DNA of 64,000 nt from Pseudomonas sp. HR96 (GCF_034059295.1 NZ_CP139141.1:3145001-3209000), one strand, 5' to 3'; positions 9,267 to 19,756 are shown, counted from the stretch's first letter. Made by a program: numbers and translations. Notes: a model not told the origin generated them from the sequence alone.

Positions 9267-10373
9267 ATGCCCATGCAGCTCGTCACCCTACCACCGTCAC
9301 CCGCCCTTGCCACCTCGATCCGTGCCACCGCGCAGGTGTTCGAAGACCCCAAGTCGCAAGCCCTCCTCGCTCACCTGGAGCAGGTCGCGCCCAGCGAAGC
9401 CAGCGTGCTGATCATCGGTGAGACCGGCACCGGCAAGGAGCTGATCGCTCGCCACATCCACAACCTCAGCGCGCGGCGCAACCGGCCATTCCTGGCGGTC
9501 AACTGCGGGGCGTTTTCCGAATCACTGGTGGAGGCCGAGCTGTTCGGCCACGAGAAAGGCGCCTTCACCGGCGCACTCGGGGCCAAGGCCGGCTGGTTCG
9601 AAGAGGCTGACGGCGGCACCTTGTTTCTCGACGAGATCGGCGACCTGCCGATGGCCATCCAGGTCAAGCTGCTGCGGGTGCTGCAGGAGCGCGAAGTGGT
9701 GCGCCTGGGGTCTCGCAAGAGCATCCCGATCAATGTCCGGGTGCTGGCCGCGACCAACGTGCAGCTGGAGCGCGCCATCAACGCCGGGCATTTTCGCGAG
9801 GACCTGTACTACCGGCTTGACGTCGTCAGCCTGGAACTCAGCCCATTGCGCGAGCGGCCTGGCGACATCCTGCCGTTGACCCGGCACTTCATTTCCACCT
9901 ACACCCAGCGCCTGGGCTACGGTGAGGTCAGCATCGCTCCGGACGCTGAACGCAAGCTGCGCAGCCACGCCTGGCCGGGCAACATCCGCGAGCTGGAAAA
10001 CGTCATTCACCACACGCTGCTGATCTGCCGCGACGGCGTGATTCGTGCCGACGACCTGCGCATGTCGAACCTGCGCATCGAGCGCCAGGAGGACAACCAC
10101 AGCGCCGACGACAGCGCCGAGGCCTTGCTGGCGCGGGCTTTCCACAAGCTCTTCGAAGAACAGGCCGGGGCGCTGCACGAGAAGGTCGAAGACGCCTTGC
10201 TCCGCGCGGCCTATCACTTCAGCCACTACAACCAGGTGCACACCGCCAAGCTGCTCGGCCTGACTCGCAACGTGACCCGCACCCGGCTGATCAAGATCGG
10301 CGAGCTGGCGGTCAACAAACGCCGGCCGATGGAGGATGTGCAGGGCGAGCGGTTGTTGCAGCTGTCGATCTGA
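9267..10373 (+). CDS. sfnR: SfnR, sigma-54-dependent activator
   Basis: 368 residues. The AAA+ domain starts almost at the N terminus, with Walker A GETGTGKE at 51-58, the sigma-54 contact loop GAFTGA at 98-103 and Walker B TLFLDEIGD at 118-126. A Fis-type helix-turn-helix follows near 320-345. There is no receiver, PAS or GAF sensor domain, so activity is probably set by expression level, as known for SfnR, which turns on dimethyl sulfone genes under sulfate limitation. It follows sfnC by 3 bases. No strong ribosome site is visible, so translational coupling is likely. An alternative ATG is at 9273. Confidence 0.9.
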   Translation: MPMQLVTLPPSPALATSIRATAQVFEDPKSQALLAHLEQVAPSEASVLIIGETGTGKELIARHIHNLSARRNRPFLAVNCGAFSESLVEAELFGHEKGAFTGALGAKAGWFEEADGGTLFLDEIGDLPMAIQVKLLRVLQEREVVRLGSRKSIPINVRVLAATNVQLERAINAGHFREDLYYRLDVVSLELSPLRERPGDILPLTRHFISTYTQRLGYGEVSIAPDAERKLRSHAWPGNIRELENVIHHTLLICRDGVIRADDLRMSNLRIERQEDNHSADDSAEALLARAFHKLFEEQAGALHEKVEDALLRAAYHFSHYNQVHTAKLLGLTRNVTRTRLIKIGELAVNKRRPMEDVQGERLLQLSI

Positions 10374-10494
10374 AAGGTCTGCGACAAAGACTCACAGGAC
10401 GGCGGTTTTTTCGGTCGCGGACAAAAAGAAGGAACGTTTCACCTGGCTGCTGCCTCCCAATTAGGACCCATCCATCCTGAAAGGAGCAGCCGAC

Positions 10495-11394
10495 ATGGCG
10501 ACCGAAAACCAATACGCAATGCAGAACCCGCTGACCCAGTACCCTCAGCCAGAATTCCCCAAGCAACCGCAGAACGCTCCCGGCAGCGTGCATGAGCTGC
10601 AGCCCAAGGCCGACCATGGCGAGACCAGCTACAAGGGCTTCGGCCGCCTGGCCGGGCGCAAGGCGCTGATCACCGGCGCCGACTCCGGCATCGGCCGCGC
10701 CGCCGCCATCGCCTATGCCCGCGAGGGCGCCGACATCGCCCTGAACTACCTGCCGTCCGAGCAGGCCGATGCCGACGAGGTCATCGCCCTGATCGAGGCC
10801 GAAGGCCGCAAAGCCATTGCCATCCCCGGCGACATCACCAGCGAAGCCTTTTGCCAGGAACTGGTGCGCAAGGCCGCCGAAGGCCTGGGTGGCCTGGACA
10901 TCGTCGCCAACGTGGCCGGCAAGCAGACCGCGCAAAAAGACATTGCCGACCTGAGCACCGAACAATTCGAAGCGACTTTCCGTACCAACGTGTTCGCCCT
11001 GTTCTGGATCTGCAAGGCCGCCCTGCCGCTGCTGCCAGCAGGGGCTACGATCATCAACACGGCCTCGATCCAGGCCTACCAGCCCTCGGAAACGCTGCTG
11101 GACTATGCACCGACCAAGTCGGCCATCGTTGCCTTCACCAAAGCCTTCTCCAAACAGGTGATCGGCAAGGGCATCCGCGTCAACGCCGTCGCCCCAGGTC
11201 CTTTCTGGACTCCACTGCAACCCAGCGGTGGTCAACCGCAGGAGAAGATCCCGGCGTTCGGTTCGGAGACTCCGATGGGTCGCCCAGGTCAACCGGCAGA
11301 ATGCGCGCCGATCTATGTGCTGCTGGCCAGCCAGGAGTCGAGCTACATCACCGGCGAAGTGTTCGGCGTCACTGGCGGCAACACGCTGCCCTGA
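10495..11394 (+). CDS. Short-chain dehydrogenase, YghA-like
   Basis: 299 residues. A 50-residue N-terminal extension rich in Pro and Gln precedes the Rossmann fold, as in E. coli YghA. The NAD(P) loop is TGADSGIG (60-67); the catalytic set is S191 with Y204 and K208 (YAPTK). AAAGGAG lies 10 bases before the ATG. The enzyme should reduce or oxidise a carbonyl/alcohol pair, and YghA relatives act on aldehydes or methylglyoxal. It lies 18 bases before the hydrolase gene and may be co-transcribed with it. The substrate is not known. Confidence 0.82.
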   Translation: MATENQYAMQNPLTQYPQPEFPKQPQNAPGSVHELQPKADHGETSYKGFGRLAGRKALITGADSGIGRAAAIAYAREGADIALNYLPSEQADADEVIALIEAEGRKAIAIPGDITSEAFCQELVRKAAEGLGGLDIVANVAGKQTAQKDIADLSTEQFEATFRTNVFALFWICKAALPLLPAGATIINTASIQAYQPSETLLDYAPTKSAIVAFTKAFSKQVIGKGIRVNAVAPGPFWTPLQPSGGQPQEKIPAFGSETPMGRPGQPAECAPIYVLLASQESSYITGEVFGVTGGNTLP

Positions 11395-11412
11395 CCTCAG
11401 CGGGATTCTCTG

Positions 11413-12183
11413 ATGCTACCCAATAGCAAAGCAGGTCAAGGCACGCCGACCTTCGTGTTGATGCACTTTCTCGGCGGGTCGCACCATACCTGGTACCCGA
11501 CGGTGCCGTGGCTGGATGCCAGCCACGCCTGTGTAGCGCTGGACACGCCGGGCTTTGGCGACGCCGCCGATATCGATGGCTATAGCGTCAGCGCCATGGC
11601 CGACCATGTCGACGCGACGATCCGCGCGCTGGGCCTGACCCAGTGTGTGCTGGTGGGGCATTCGATGACCGGCAAGGTCGCCGTGGTGCTCGCGGCGCGG
11701 CGCCCCGATTACCTGGCCGGACTCATCCTGGTGGCGCCTTCGCCGCCAGGCCCGCAGCCAATGACGCCAGTGCAGCGCGAGCAACAGCTGGCCTATGGCG
11801 CCACTCGCGCCGAGGCCGAGGCGTTCATCGACGACTCCAGCGCTCATCGGTTGCCTGATGCAGTGCGCGAGGTCGCCATCAAGGATGCCCAGCGGGTCAA
11901 CCTCGACGCCTGGCGCGCCTGGGTCGAGCATGGCAGCCGCGAAGACTGGAGTGAGCGGCTCGGCCAGCTCGACTATCCGCTGCTGCTGGTGTGCGGCGGC
12001 GATGATCAGCAGGTGCCGGGCCCCGCTGCCCAAAGGCGGACAACGCTGACCCACTTCAGCCAGGGCGAGTTGCAGATCATACCCGGGGCCGGGCACCTGA
12101 TGCCGATGCAGACGCCCCAGGCGTTGGCGCAACTGATGTTGGAGTTCGCCGCGAAGCATTGGGGCAGTGCCGCCCAGCCTTGA
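11413..12183 (+). CDS. Alpha/beta hydrolase
   Basis: 256 residues, single-domain alpha/beta hydrolase fold. The nucleophile elbow is GHSMTG with S84, the acid is D197 or D198 in CGGDDQQV, and the base is H228 in GAGHLMP. The oxyanion region is HFLGGSHHTW near residue 18. It has no signal peptide, so it is cytosolic. It lies between two SDR genes on the same strand (18 and 45 bases away). The three may act in one pathway, for example opening an ester or lactone whose alcohol or ketone is handled by the dehydrogenases. The substrate is unknown. Confidence 0.8.
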   Translation: MLPNSKAGQGTPTFVLMHFLGGSHHTWYPTVPWLDASHACVALDTPGFGDAADIDGYSVSAMADHVDATIRALGLTQCVLVGHSMTGKVAVVLAARRPDYLAGLILVAPSPPGPQPMTPVQREQQLAYGATRAEAEAFIDDSSAHRLPDAVREVAIKDAQRVNLDAWRAWVEHGSREDWSERLGQLDYPLLLVCGGDDQQVPGPAAQRRTTLTHFSQGELQIIPGAGHLMPMQTPQALAQLMLEFAAKHWGSAAQP

Positions 12184-12228
12184 CCCTTCACTCATTCATC
12201 ACTTTTGAAGATCACCAGCGAGGACTTT

Positions 12229-13026
12229 ATGGACTTGGGAATCAAAGGGCGTGTCGCCCTCATCACCGGTGCCAGCGGCGGTATGGGCCTGGCCACGGCC
12301 AAGCTGCTGAGCGAAGAAGGCGTGTTGCTGGTGCTCAGCGACATGGACCAACAACAGCTGGAAAAGGCCTGCGCCGAACTGCCGGGCAAACCGCTGCTGG
12401 TGGCCGCCGACATGACCCGGCAGGATCAGGTCGACAATCTGATCAAACAAGGCGAAGCCACCTTCGGCAAAGTCGACATCGTGGTCCACACTGCCGGCGT
12501 GACCGGCGCCAAAGGTGATCCGCTGGAGCTCAGCGACGAGGATTACCTGGAAGCCTACAACACCGATTTTTTCTCCTCGGTGCGTGTGGCGCGGGCGGCC
12601 ATCCCGAACATGCGCAAGCGCGGCTGGGGCCGCTTCGTCTGCATCACCTCGGAAAACGCCGTGCAGCCCTACTGGGAGGAAGCGGTGTACAACGTGGCCA
12701 AGGCTGCCTTGGCCGCGTTCATCAAGAACCTCTCCTACAAGGAGGCCGCCCACGGCGTGCTGTGCAATACCGTGGCGCCAGCGTTCATTGCCTCGGCCAT
12801 GACCGACGGCATGATGAAAAAGCGCGCCGAAGAACTCGGTGTCTCGTTCGATGAAGCGATCAAGAGCTTCCTCGACGAGGAACGCCCGGGCATCGTGCAG
12901 AAGCGCCGTGGCACCGTCGAGGAAGTGGCCGCCGCCATCGCCCTGCTGGTGTCCGAGCGCGGCTCGTTCATCAACGGCAGCAATATCCGTGTCGACGGCG
13001 GTTCCGTGCAGGCCGTGCAGAACTGA
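12229..13026 (+). CDS. Short-chain dehydrogenase/reductase
   Basis: 265 residues. The cofactor loop is TGASGGMG (13-20) and the catalytic set is S141, Y154 and K158 (YNVAK). The end of the protein has the usual GSFINGSNIRVDGGS block of tetrameric SDRs. The ATG at 12229 is chosen because GAGG lies just upstream and the protein then starts directly at the fold; an in-frame ATG at 12205 lacks support. The gene follows the hydrolase by 45 bases. A small GC-rich hairpin (13044-13061) follows the stop codon. The substrate cannot be told from sequence. Confidence 0.82.
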   Translation: MDLGIKGRVALITGASGGMGLATAKLLSEEGVLLVLSDMDQQQLEKACAELPGKPLLVAADMTRQDQVDNLIKQGEATFGKVDIVVHTAGVTGAKGDPLELSDEDYLEAYNTDFFSSVRVARAAIPNMRKRGWGRFVCITSENAVQPYWEEAVYNVAKAALAAFIKNLSYKEAAHGVLCNTVAPAFIASAMTDGMMKKRAEELGVSFDEAIKSFLDEERPGIVQKRRGTVEEVAAAIALLVSERGSFINGSNIRVDGGSVQAVQN

Positions 13027-13319
13027 CCGTTGCGGGTCACCCCCGGCCGTCCGTGCGGCCGAGGGCGCCCGCTTTCAGACCTTCATTCCGACCCCCCGCA
13101 GACCCTTTATCCAGAGAAGTTCCGTACCGATCGTCAGGCAATAAAAGGAAATGTCAGGTGCTCCCTTGTGCGGGCGGCAGTAGGATCCTAAAGTGCAGAG
13201 GCTTTGCTACGAAGCCGGTTCGGCCAGCCATTACCGTGAGGGCCAAAGCCACTCCTGTTGCCGGTTTGTGCACAAGCAGTCCAAGTCGTACGGCCTCGCC
13301 TCCCTTGAAGGAACGACCT

Positions 13320-13901
13320 ATGGATTACCTCATTTTCTGCGTTTGCCTGGGCCTTTTGTTCGCCGTTGGCCTCTACCTCAACCGCTACCGCCAGCACCCC
13401 GCCACTGGCGACTCTCACCCCGAGCTCAAGGTCAATGTCTCGCTGTCCCGTGTGGCTTGTGCCGGACAGCGTGATTACCTGTGCGCCCAGGTCAGCCTGC
13501 ACGACAGCTCCACCGACCGGCTCTGGCTGCGGGATGTCAGCGTGCGGCTGATGCCTATTGCGGGCAATATCCTGCCGGTAGAACAGCACATGGCGCTTGA
13601 CACCTATCACCTGGACCATGAACACGCCGCACTGCTCGGCGGCCCACAGCTGGTGGCATTGCAGCAGGCCGAGCCGGTGCTGACGTTGATTGCCGGCGAC
13701 CAGGCGCTGTTCGCTCACCCGCTGAGCCTGCAGAGCGACCAGCCGGTGCTGGTCGAGGTGATGGTCATGGGTGTGGCGCTGCTCACCGGGCAGTCGGCAC
13801 GCTGGACCTCGGCGCTGATGCTTGCGCCCGATTCGGCACGCCCGGCGCTGCTGCGGCCCTTCGCCGGCCGCGGCAAGCGGGTCGCGCAAGCGCTGTTCTG
13901 A
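13320..13901 (+). CDS. Hypothetical single-pass membrane protein
   Basis: 193 residues with no family recognised. The first 18 residues (YLIFCVCLGLLFAVGLYL) form one membrane helix followed by Asn-Arg-Tyr-Arg, so the remaining 170 residues could be cytosolic or, if the helix is an uncleaved signal anchor, periplasmic. The soluble part looks beta-rich, with alternating hydrophobic residues, and contains two Cys. GAAGGA lies before the ATG. A longer reading frame starts at 13053 but its added residues show no protein-like character. It converges on the response regulator gene 30 bases away. Confidence 0.65.
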   Translation: MDYLIFCVCLGLLFAVGLYLNRYRQHPATGDSHPELKVNVSLSRVACAGQRDYLCAQVSLHDSSTDRLWLRDVSVRLMPIAGNILPVEQHMALDTYHLDHEHAALLGGPQLVALQQAEPVLTLIAGDQALFAHPLSLQSDQPVLVEVMVMGVALLTGQSARWTSALMLAPDSARPALLRPFAGRGKRVAQALF

Positions 13902-13931
13902 CAGACCCTCACCAGCGCTGCGCGCCCTCCC

Positions 13932-14681
13932 TCAGCCCCGCGTCGCCGCCAGGTGACGCGGGTCGCGCAACCACTCCTGCAGTTCACTTTCCGCCTGCTC
14001 CAGCGCCGTGCGGTTGAGCACCTTGCGCAACAGCGCGACGTTGACCGCGCGCGAGCGCAGATTGAACGCGCAACCGCCATCGCCACCGGTATCGGCCTGA
14101 TACACGCCCAGTTTTTCATACAGCTGCTGCAGGCGATTCTGCACGCTGCGCAACGACAGGTTGCGGCGCTGGGCAATGGTCCGGTCGGTCAGCCCGAGGG
14201 CGATGTCCTGCAGCACCTCGTACTCGGTGTCGGACAGCCCCAGCAGATGATCCTGGGCCTTCTGCTGCACGCCGCGGATCTCGCGGTCGATCACGCATTG
14301 CTGCTCGATGAACAGGCTGCGCAGGGCCAGGCGCAGGCGTTCCTCGGAGGCGGTCTTGAGGATGTAGCCATAGGCCGCACCCTCCGGGACGATACGCGAG
14401 ATGCCCCGCACATAGGCCTCGTCGGCATAGTTGGACCAGAACAGGATCGAGGTGTCCGGGCGTTCCTTCCAGATCGTGCGCGCCGCCTCGACCCCGGTGC
14501 GCCGGGGCATCTGCAGGTCCATCACCAACGACGCGACCTGGTGTTCGTGGGCCAGCCGCTCGCCGCTCAGGCCGTCTTCGGCCTCCAGCAGGCGCGAGCA
14601 TTCGGGCAACGCCTGCTCGATCACTTCCTTGAGAAAGACCCGGTGCACCGGATCGTCTTCCACCAGCAAAACGTCCATCAT
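13932..14681 (-). CDS. Response regulator, LuxR-type output
   Basis: 249 residues. The receiver domain (1-125) has the acidic pair E8/D9/D10, the phosphorylation site D55 (SLVMDLQMP) and the conserved Lys in ILKTASEE. A LuxR-type helix-turn-helix lies around 150-200 (LSDTEYEVLQDIALGLTDRT). About 45 extra C-terminal residues are Leu- and Arg-rich and unassigned. Its start overlaps the stop of the sensor kinase gene (ATGA, 14678-14681), so the two form a two-component system. The pair is divergent from a sugar ABC operon that it probably controls. Confidence 0.88.
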   Translation of the reverse strand: MMDVLLVEDDPVHRVFLKEVIEQALPECSRLLEAEDGLSGERLAHEHQVASLVMDLQMPRRTGVEAARTIWKERPDTSILFWSNYADEAYVRGISRIVPEGAAYGYILKTASEERLRLALRSLFIEQQCVIDREIRGVQQKAQDHLLGLSDTEYEVLQDIALGLTDRTIAQRRNLSLRSVQNRLQQLYEKLGVYQADTGGDGGCAFNLRSRAVNVALLRKVLNRTALEQAESELQEWLRDPRHLAATRG

Positions 14682-16108
14682 GCCTCCTTGGCCAAAGCAC
14701 TGTTGATCGGCATCATCGGCAGCGGCAGGCTGACGTGTACCTGGGTGCCCCTGCCATCCGGTCCCCGATCGATGCGCAGGTGGGCGCCAAGCAACTGCGC
14801 ACGCACCTGCATGTTCTGGATGCCGCCGCTGTCCTGCGGCTGCTCGTCGAGCACGCCGAGGCCATCGTCGATGATGGTCAGCGCCAACTGCCCGAGGTGA
14901 CAGCTCAGGTGCACGTCGATCGACTGCGGACTGGCGTGCTTGATCGCGTTGTTGACCGCCTCCTGGACAATCCGGAACAGCGCGATCTTCTGCGGCTCGG
15001 CCAGTTCGTTGGCGGCGCCGTCGGTGCTGTCGCTCAGGCGCGTGGCAATCTGCAGGCCGCTGTCACGCACACTGCGCAGCAGCAGGTCCTCCAGGCCCTC
15101 CTCGAAACCGAACAGCTGCAACACCGTGGGTTTCACCGCATCGATGATGCCCCGCAGTTCCTGCATGCTTTCCTGCAGCGCCTGGCTGATCGGCCGCAGC
15201 TCGGCGCCGGCCAGGCTGCCCTGCAGTTGCAGGCGGCCCAGGCGTCGATGCAGGCGGGTCATGTCGGCAAGCGTCTGGTCGTGCAGGTCCATGCCGATGC
15301 GCTGGCGTTCGTTTTCCAGCTCCTCGGTCAGGCGCAGCGCGCCCAGCCGCAAGCCTTCTTCGCGGGCACGGATCTGCGCCTGGGCGATCTCCAGTTTTTT
15401 CGCCTGGTCGGTCTGGCGCAATGCGTACAGGTAGGACGCCAGCAGGTCGGCGACATGCTGGGTGTGACGCACATCGTCCTCGGTGTAGAAGCAGGCCGAA
15501 TGCTTGGAGCAGCTCAGCGCGCCGATGATCTCGCCCTGGGCGCGCAGCGGTACGTGCAGGCGGCTGCGCAGGTTGGCGTCGAAGATCGGGTGGTTGAAGG
15601 CGCCGGGAAACTGGAAGCGCGGATCAAGGGTCGCGTCATCGCTGAGCAGGTACGGCACCTCGCCCAGCAGCAAGGTGCGGATCGGGCTCTCGACGATCGG
15701 CAGCGGGTGGTAGACGAAATCGCCCCAGGCCGTGTGCACGCCGCTTTCGTAGGCCTGCAGGTGGTTTTCGCCGTCGAGCAGCAGCAGGCTCACGTCGAGG
15801 TGGTCATGGGGCAGGATAAAACGGATTTCCTCGGAGACGGCGTCGATCATCGACTGGAAATCCAGCTGGCCGGCCAGCGCTCTGGAGATACCGAGAAAGT
15901 GGTGCAGCACGCTCTCGGCCTGGATCAGGGGTCGTTGCACGATGGTGTCCGCGATTTGTTGTTGTGCCGTTGAAGATACGCGCTCCAGCCACAATTGCCA
16001 TGCCGCTGGGCGCAGTGTGCAGGAATTCGCCAGGGCGCTGCGGGATCCCGCAGGCGATCTGCGCCGAACGCCCAAGACGGCAGTGCTTGTGCGGCGCATG
16101 CTGGCCAC
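14678..16108 (-). CDS. GAF-domain sensor histidine kinase (NarL/DegS type)
   Basis: Up to 476 residues, with no membrane helix, so a cytosolic sensor. A GAF domain (about 75-235) is followed by a short coiled coil, the dimerisation domain of the HisKA_3 class with the phospho-accepting His in DLHDQTLADM, and an ATPase domain with NAIKHA (N box) and DDGLG (G box). It is the partner of the LuxR-type regulator that it overlaps. The start is uncertain: GTG at 16108 and ATG at 16099 are open, but the first 40 or so residues are Arg/Ser-rich and unlike the family, so the real start may lie further in. Confidence 0.82.
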   Translation of the reverse strand: MASMRRTSTAVLGVRRRSPAGSRSALANSCTLRPAAWQLWLERVSSTAQQQIADTIVQRPLIQAESVLHHFLGISRALAGQLDFQSMIDAVSEEIRFILPHDHLDVSLLLLDGENHLQAYESGVHTAWGDFVYHPLPIVESPIRTLLLGEVPYLLSDDATLDPRFQFPGAFNHPIFDANLRSRLHVPLRAQGEIIGALSCSKHSACFYTEDDVRHTQHVADLLASYLYALRQTDQAKKLEIAQAQIRAREEGLRLGALRLTEELENERQRIGMDLHDQTLADMTRLHRRLGRLQLQGSLAGAELRPISQALQESMQELRGIIDAVKPTVLQLFGFEEGLEDLLLRSVRDSGLQIATRLSDSTDGAANELAEPQKIALFRIVQEAVNNAIKHASPQSIDVHLSCHLGQLALTIIDDGLGVLDEQPQDSGGIQNMQVRAQLLGAHLRIDRGPDGRGTQVHVSLPLPMMPINSALAKEA

Positions 16109-16184
16109 TCATGCCGTACGGCTGGCTGCCCGCATCTGGCGCGCCGACCGATTGAACGCCCACAACAATAAAAAGGGATCTGTC

Positions 16185-17201
16185 ATGAATCGTCGCCCAT
16201 TGCGTCGCGCTCTCCTCTCGACCGTCATTGTGCTCTGCCCCCTGCTCCAGGCGCACGCCGCCACCGCCGACAAGACCATCGCCCTGTCCAACAACTACGC
16301 CGGCAACGCCTGGCGCCAGAACATGCTGACCAGCTGGCAGCAGACCACCGACAACGCCGTCAAGACCGGCATCATCGCCGGTGCCGACTCGTTCACCACC
16401 GGGGAAAACCAGGCCACCGAACAAGCTGCGCAGATCCAGAACCTGATCCTGCAGGGCTACAGCGCCATCGTCATCGATGCCGCCTCGCCCACCGCGCTCA
16501 ACGGTGCGGTGAAACAGGCCTGCGATGCCGGCATCGTCGTGGTGTCGTTCGACGGCGTGGTCACCGAGCCGTGCGCCTACCGCATTTCCATGGACTTCAA
16601 GCAGAGCGGCGTGGACCAGATGGACTACCTCGCCCAGCGCTTTCCCAATGGCGCCAATGTGTTGGAGGTGCGCGGCCTGGCCGGGGTCTCGGTGGACGAG
16701 CTGATCCATTCGGGCATCGACGCCGGGGCGAAGAAGCACCCGAACCTGAAGATCGTCGGCTCGGTCAACGGCAACTGGTCGCAGACCGCTGCGCAGAAAG
16801 CCGTGGCCGGGGTGCTGCCGAGCCTGCCGAAGATCGACGCGGTGGTGACCCAAGGCGACGACGGCTACGGCGCAGCCCAGGCCTTTGCGGCGGCGGGCCG
16901 GCCGACGCCGACCATCATCTTCGGCAACCGCGAGGAGGAGCTGTCCTGGTGGAAAAAGCAGAAGGACGCCAATGGCTACCAGAGTTTTTCCATCTCCAGC
17001 GCGCCCAGCATCTCCAGCCTGGCCTTCTGGGTCGCCCAGCAGCTGCTCGATGGCAAGCAGATGCCCCATGACCTGGTATCACCGGCCGTCAGCGTGACCC
17101 AGGACAGCCTCGAGTCTTCGCTCAAGGGCGTGGAAAAAGGCGGCATCGTCAGCCAGGTGTACAGCGTCGACGACGTCGCCAAGTTGTCCGCCGCGCGCTG
17201 A
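16185..17201 (+). CDS. Sugar ABC transporter, periplasmic binding protein
   Basis: 338 residues. A signal peptide covers about 1-25 (basic start, hydrophobic core, LLQAHA cleavage region). The mature protein has the two-lobe RbsB-like fold of the Peripla_BP_4 family, with VIDAASPTALNGAVKQAC and VVTQGDDGYGAAQ as typical ligand-cleft blocks. AAAGGGA precedes the ATG. It is the first gene of an importer operon divergent from the sensor kinase across a short gap of under 100 bases. It should bind a pentose or similar sugar, but the sugar is not identifiable from sequence. Confidence 0.87.
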   Translation: MNRRPLRRALLSTVIVLCPLLQAHAATADKTIALSNNYAGNAWRQNMLTSWQQTTDNAVKTGIIAGADSFTTGENQATEQAAQIQNLILQGYSAIVIDAASPTALNGAVKQACDAGIVVVSFDGVVTEPCAYRISMDFKQSGVDQMDYLAQRFPNGANVLEVRGLAGVSVDELIHSGIDAGAKKHPNLKIVGSVNGNWSQTAAQKAVAGVLPSLPKIDAVVTQGDDGYGAAQAFAAAGRPTPTIIFGNREEELSWWKKQKDANGYQSFSISSAPSISSLAFWVAQQLLDGKQMPHDLVSPAVSVTQDSLESSLKGVEKGGIVSQVYSVDDVAKLSAAR

Positions 17202-17258
17202 CCCCACCCCCTCACCGCAGCCGCGCCGTGCCTGGGGCACGGTGCGCAGGAGGCAGGC

Positions 17259-18716
17259 ATGTCCGAAACTTCCACGGCGCTGGTGACCTTTCAGGGCACC
17301 GGCAAATCCTTTGGCGCGGTCCGCGCACTCAGCGCAGTCGAACTGGGCGTGCAGGCCGGCGAGTGCCTGGGCCTGATCGGCCACAACGGCGCCGGCAAAT
17401 CGACCTTGATGCAGGTGCTGGCCGGCACGCTCGCCGCCGACTGCGGGCAGATGTGGATCGACGGCCGCGACCGCTGCCTGGACTACGGCGTGCAGGCCGC
17501 ACGGCTGTGCGGCATCCGTTGTGTGTTCCAGGAACTGTCGCTGTGCCCCAACCTCAGCGTCGCCGAAAACACCCGGCTGATGTGCCCGACGATTCGCGGC
17601 CTGGGTTGGCGGCGCAAGGCCCGCGCGCTGATCGGCGCCAGCCTGGACGCGATCTTTCCCGGGCATGGCATCGACGCCGACGAGGTGGTCGCCGACCTGC
17701 CCATCGGCAAGCGGCAGATGGTGGAGATCGCCCGCGCCTTCTGCCAGGTCGACGAGCGCGTGGCGCTGGTGATCCTCGACGAGCCCACCTCCTCGCTCGA
17801 CTCGCGGGTGGCTGGGCAGTTGCTCGCCTTTGTCCGGCGCTTCGTCGAAGGCGGCGGCAGCATCATCCTGATCAGCCACATCCTCGGCGAGATGCTTGCC
17901 ACCTGCGATCGCATCGCCGTGATGCGCGACGGCCAGGTCGTGGACATCCGCGCCGCCCAGGCCTTCACCCACGCCAGCCTGGTGGAAAGCATGGGCAGCG
18001 CCGCCGTGGCCAAGGCCGACCAGCCCGCCAGCTTTCGCAGCAAGCGCGGCCACGGCAGCGCGTTGATCGAGCAGCGCGCCAAAGGCCAGGCCGACGGCCG
18101 CGCGGTGCTCGCCCATCGCGGCGAAATCGTCGGCCTGGCCGGGCTCGCCGGCCACGGCCAAAGCCAGTTGCTGACCCAGGTACTGCGCCGGCGCGTGGCC
18201 GACGGCAGCGGCGCCGCGCTGGTCGCCGGGGATCGCCAGACCGACGGGGTGTTCGCCCTGTGGTCGATCGCCGAGAACATCACCATCAGCTCCCTCGCCC
18301 AGCTCAAGCGCGGCGCGCTGATCGATCCGGGCGCCAGCCAGGCCATGGCGGCCACCTGGCAGCAACGCATGGGCATCCGCACCCCGGACATGGACAACCC
18401 GATTCTCTCGCTGTCGGGTGGCAACCAGCAGAAAGCCCTGTTCGCCCGCGCCCTGGCGTCGGCCAGCGAGGTGATCCTGATGGACGACCCCATGCGCGGC
18501 GTCGACGTTGGCACCAAGCGCGAGGTGTACTCGATCATCCTCGAGGAGGCTGCCCGCGGGCGCACCTTCCTCTGGTACACCACCGAGCTGGAAGAGCTCG
18601 ACTACTGCGACCACATCTATGTGTTTCGCGACGGCCAGGCGGTACTCGACCTGCCGCGCGACGAACTGAGCGAGGAGCGCATCCTGCGTGGCTCTTTCGC
18701 CGAGGAGTCCGCATGA
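17259..18716 (+). CDS. Sugar ABC transporter, tandem ATPase (RbsA-like)
   Basis: 485 residues with two fused ABC domains, the layout of the carbohydrate CUT2 importers. The first has Walker A GHNGAGKS (41-48) and Walker [12 protein letters not shown]. The second has a degenerate Walker A ([11 protein letters not shown]), a perfect LSGGNQQK signature and [13 protein letters not shown]. Degenerate loops of this kind are normal in RbsA-type proteins. It powers uptake through the two permeases encoded downstream. It overlaps the next gene by ATGA (18713-18716). Confidence 0.9.
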   Translation: MSETSTALVTFQGTGKSFGAVRALSAVELGVQAGECLGLIGHNGAGKSTLMQVLAGTLAADCGQMWIDGRDRCLDYGVQAARLCGIRCVFQELSLCPNLSVAENTRLMCPTIRGLGWRRKARALIGASLDAIFPGHGIDADEVVADLPIGKRQMVEIARAFCQVDERVALVILDEPTSSLDSRVAGQLLAFVRRFVEGGGSIILISHILGEMLATCDRIAVMRDGQVVDIRAAQAFTHASLVESMGSAAVAKADQPASFRSKRGHGSALIEQRAKGQADGRAVLAHRGEIVGLAGLAGHGQSQLLTQVLRRRVADGSGAALVAGDRQTDGVFALWSIAENITISSLAQLKRGALIDPGASQAMAATWQQRMGIRTPDMDNPILSLSGGNQQKALFARALASASEVILMDDPMRGVDVGTKREVYSIILEEAARGRTFLWYTTELEELDYCDHIYVFRDGQAVLDLPRDELSEERILRGSFAEESA

Positions 18717-19756
18717 ACCTGCCTTCATCGCTGCCCCTGGCCAGCCGCCCGGCGCCTGCCCCGAGCGCGACGCCACAGCCACCCTCTGCGCCCGCCGCAG
18801 CCGCAGCCGCCCCAGCCAGGGCCGGCCATCGCGCACGCCTGCTGCGCAGCGCCCTGCCGGCGCTGTCGCTGGTGGTGCTGCTGGGCACCATTTTCATCAT
18901 GCAGCCCCGGGCGATGAGCTACATGGGCATGAACCTGATGCTCAACCTGGCAGTGCCGATCGCGCTGGCGACCATCGCCCAGATGCTGATCATCACGGTC
19001 AACGACCTTGACCTGTCGCTGGGCAGTTTCATCAGCTTCGTCGCCTGCGTCGCCGCCACCCTGCTCGACACCCAGCCACTGCTAGGGGCGCTGGCGCTGC
19101 TCGGTTGCGTGCTGGTGTACGCCTTGCTCGGCGCGCTGATCCATGCGCGCAACCTCCCCTCGATCGTGGTCACCCTGGGTATGTCGTTCATCTGGACCGG
19201 CGGCGCGGTGCTGCTGCTGCCCGCGCCGGGCGGCACCGCACCGGCCTGGTTGCAGGCGCTGGTGCGGATCAAGACCCCATGGCTGCCGTTCGCCGTGGTG
19301 GTGTGCATCGTGCTGGCGCTGGCCGTGCACGCCTTCCTCATGCGTTCGACCTTTGGCGTGGTGCTGCGCGGCGCCGGCGGCAACCCATTGGCCATCGCCA
19401 AGGCCGGCTGGTCGCTGCTGCGCATCAAGGTCACGCTGTATGCCCTGGCCGGCGGCTTCGGCGTGCTGTCCGGGCTGTTTCTGGTGGGCCTGACCACCTC
19501 GGCCGACGCCAATGTGGCGCTGCGCTACACCCTGCTGTCGATTGCCGGGGTGATCCTTGGGGGCGGGGAATTCGTCGGCGGCCGCGTCTCGCCGATCGGC
19601 GCGGTGCTCGGGGCGCTGACCCTGGTGCTGGCCGGCTCGCTGCTGTCGTTCATCCGCATCTCGCCGGACTGGCAGATCGGCGCCCAGGGCGCGATCCTGA
19701 TCCTGGTCCTGGCCCTGCGCGCCTTCGTCAACCGCCTGGAGGTCCGTCAGCCATGA
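18713..19756 (+). CDS. Sugar ABC transporter permease 1 (RbsC-like)
   Basis: 347 residues. About 40 N-terminal residues rich in Ala and Pro precede 8-10 predicted membrane helices. The BPD_transp_2 family block [19 protein letters not shown] and the loop [16 protein letters not shown] are clear. It should form half of the transmembrane channel with the next permease. GAGGAG lies just before the ATG, which overlaps the ATPase stop codon; its own stop overlaps the next start in the same way. The low-complexity N terminus is longer than usual for the family. Confidence 0.87.
   Translation: MNLPSSLPLASRPAPAPSATPQPPSAPAAAAAAPARAGHRARLLRSALPALSLVVLLGTIFIMQPRAMSYMGMNLMLNLAVPIALATIAQMLIITVNDLDLSLGSFISFVACVAATLLDTQPLLGALALLGCVLVYALLGALIHARNLPSIVVTLGMSFIWTGGAVLLLPAPGGTAPAWLQALVRIKTPWLPFAVVVCIVLALAVHAFLMRSTFGVVLRGAGGNPLAIAKAGWSLLRIKVTLYALAGGFGVLSGLFLVGLTTSADANVALRYTLLSIAGVILGGGEFVGGRVSPIGAVLGALTLVLAGSLLSFIRISPDWQIGAQGAILILVLALRAFVNRLEVRQP

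Noticed and set aside
15960..16108. N-terminal signal or extra domain of the sensor kinase
   Set aside because: The first 40 residues of the open frame are Arg/Ser-rich without hydrophobic stretch and overlap the promoter region of the divergent operon; an internal start is more likely.
17079..18836. 585-residue minus-strand frame across the sugar ABC ATPase
   Set aside because: Antisense shadow of a gene with complete Walker and signature motifs.
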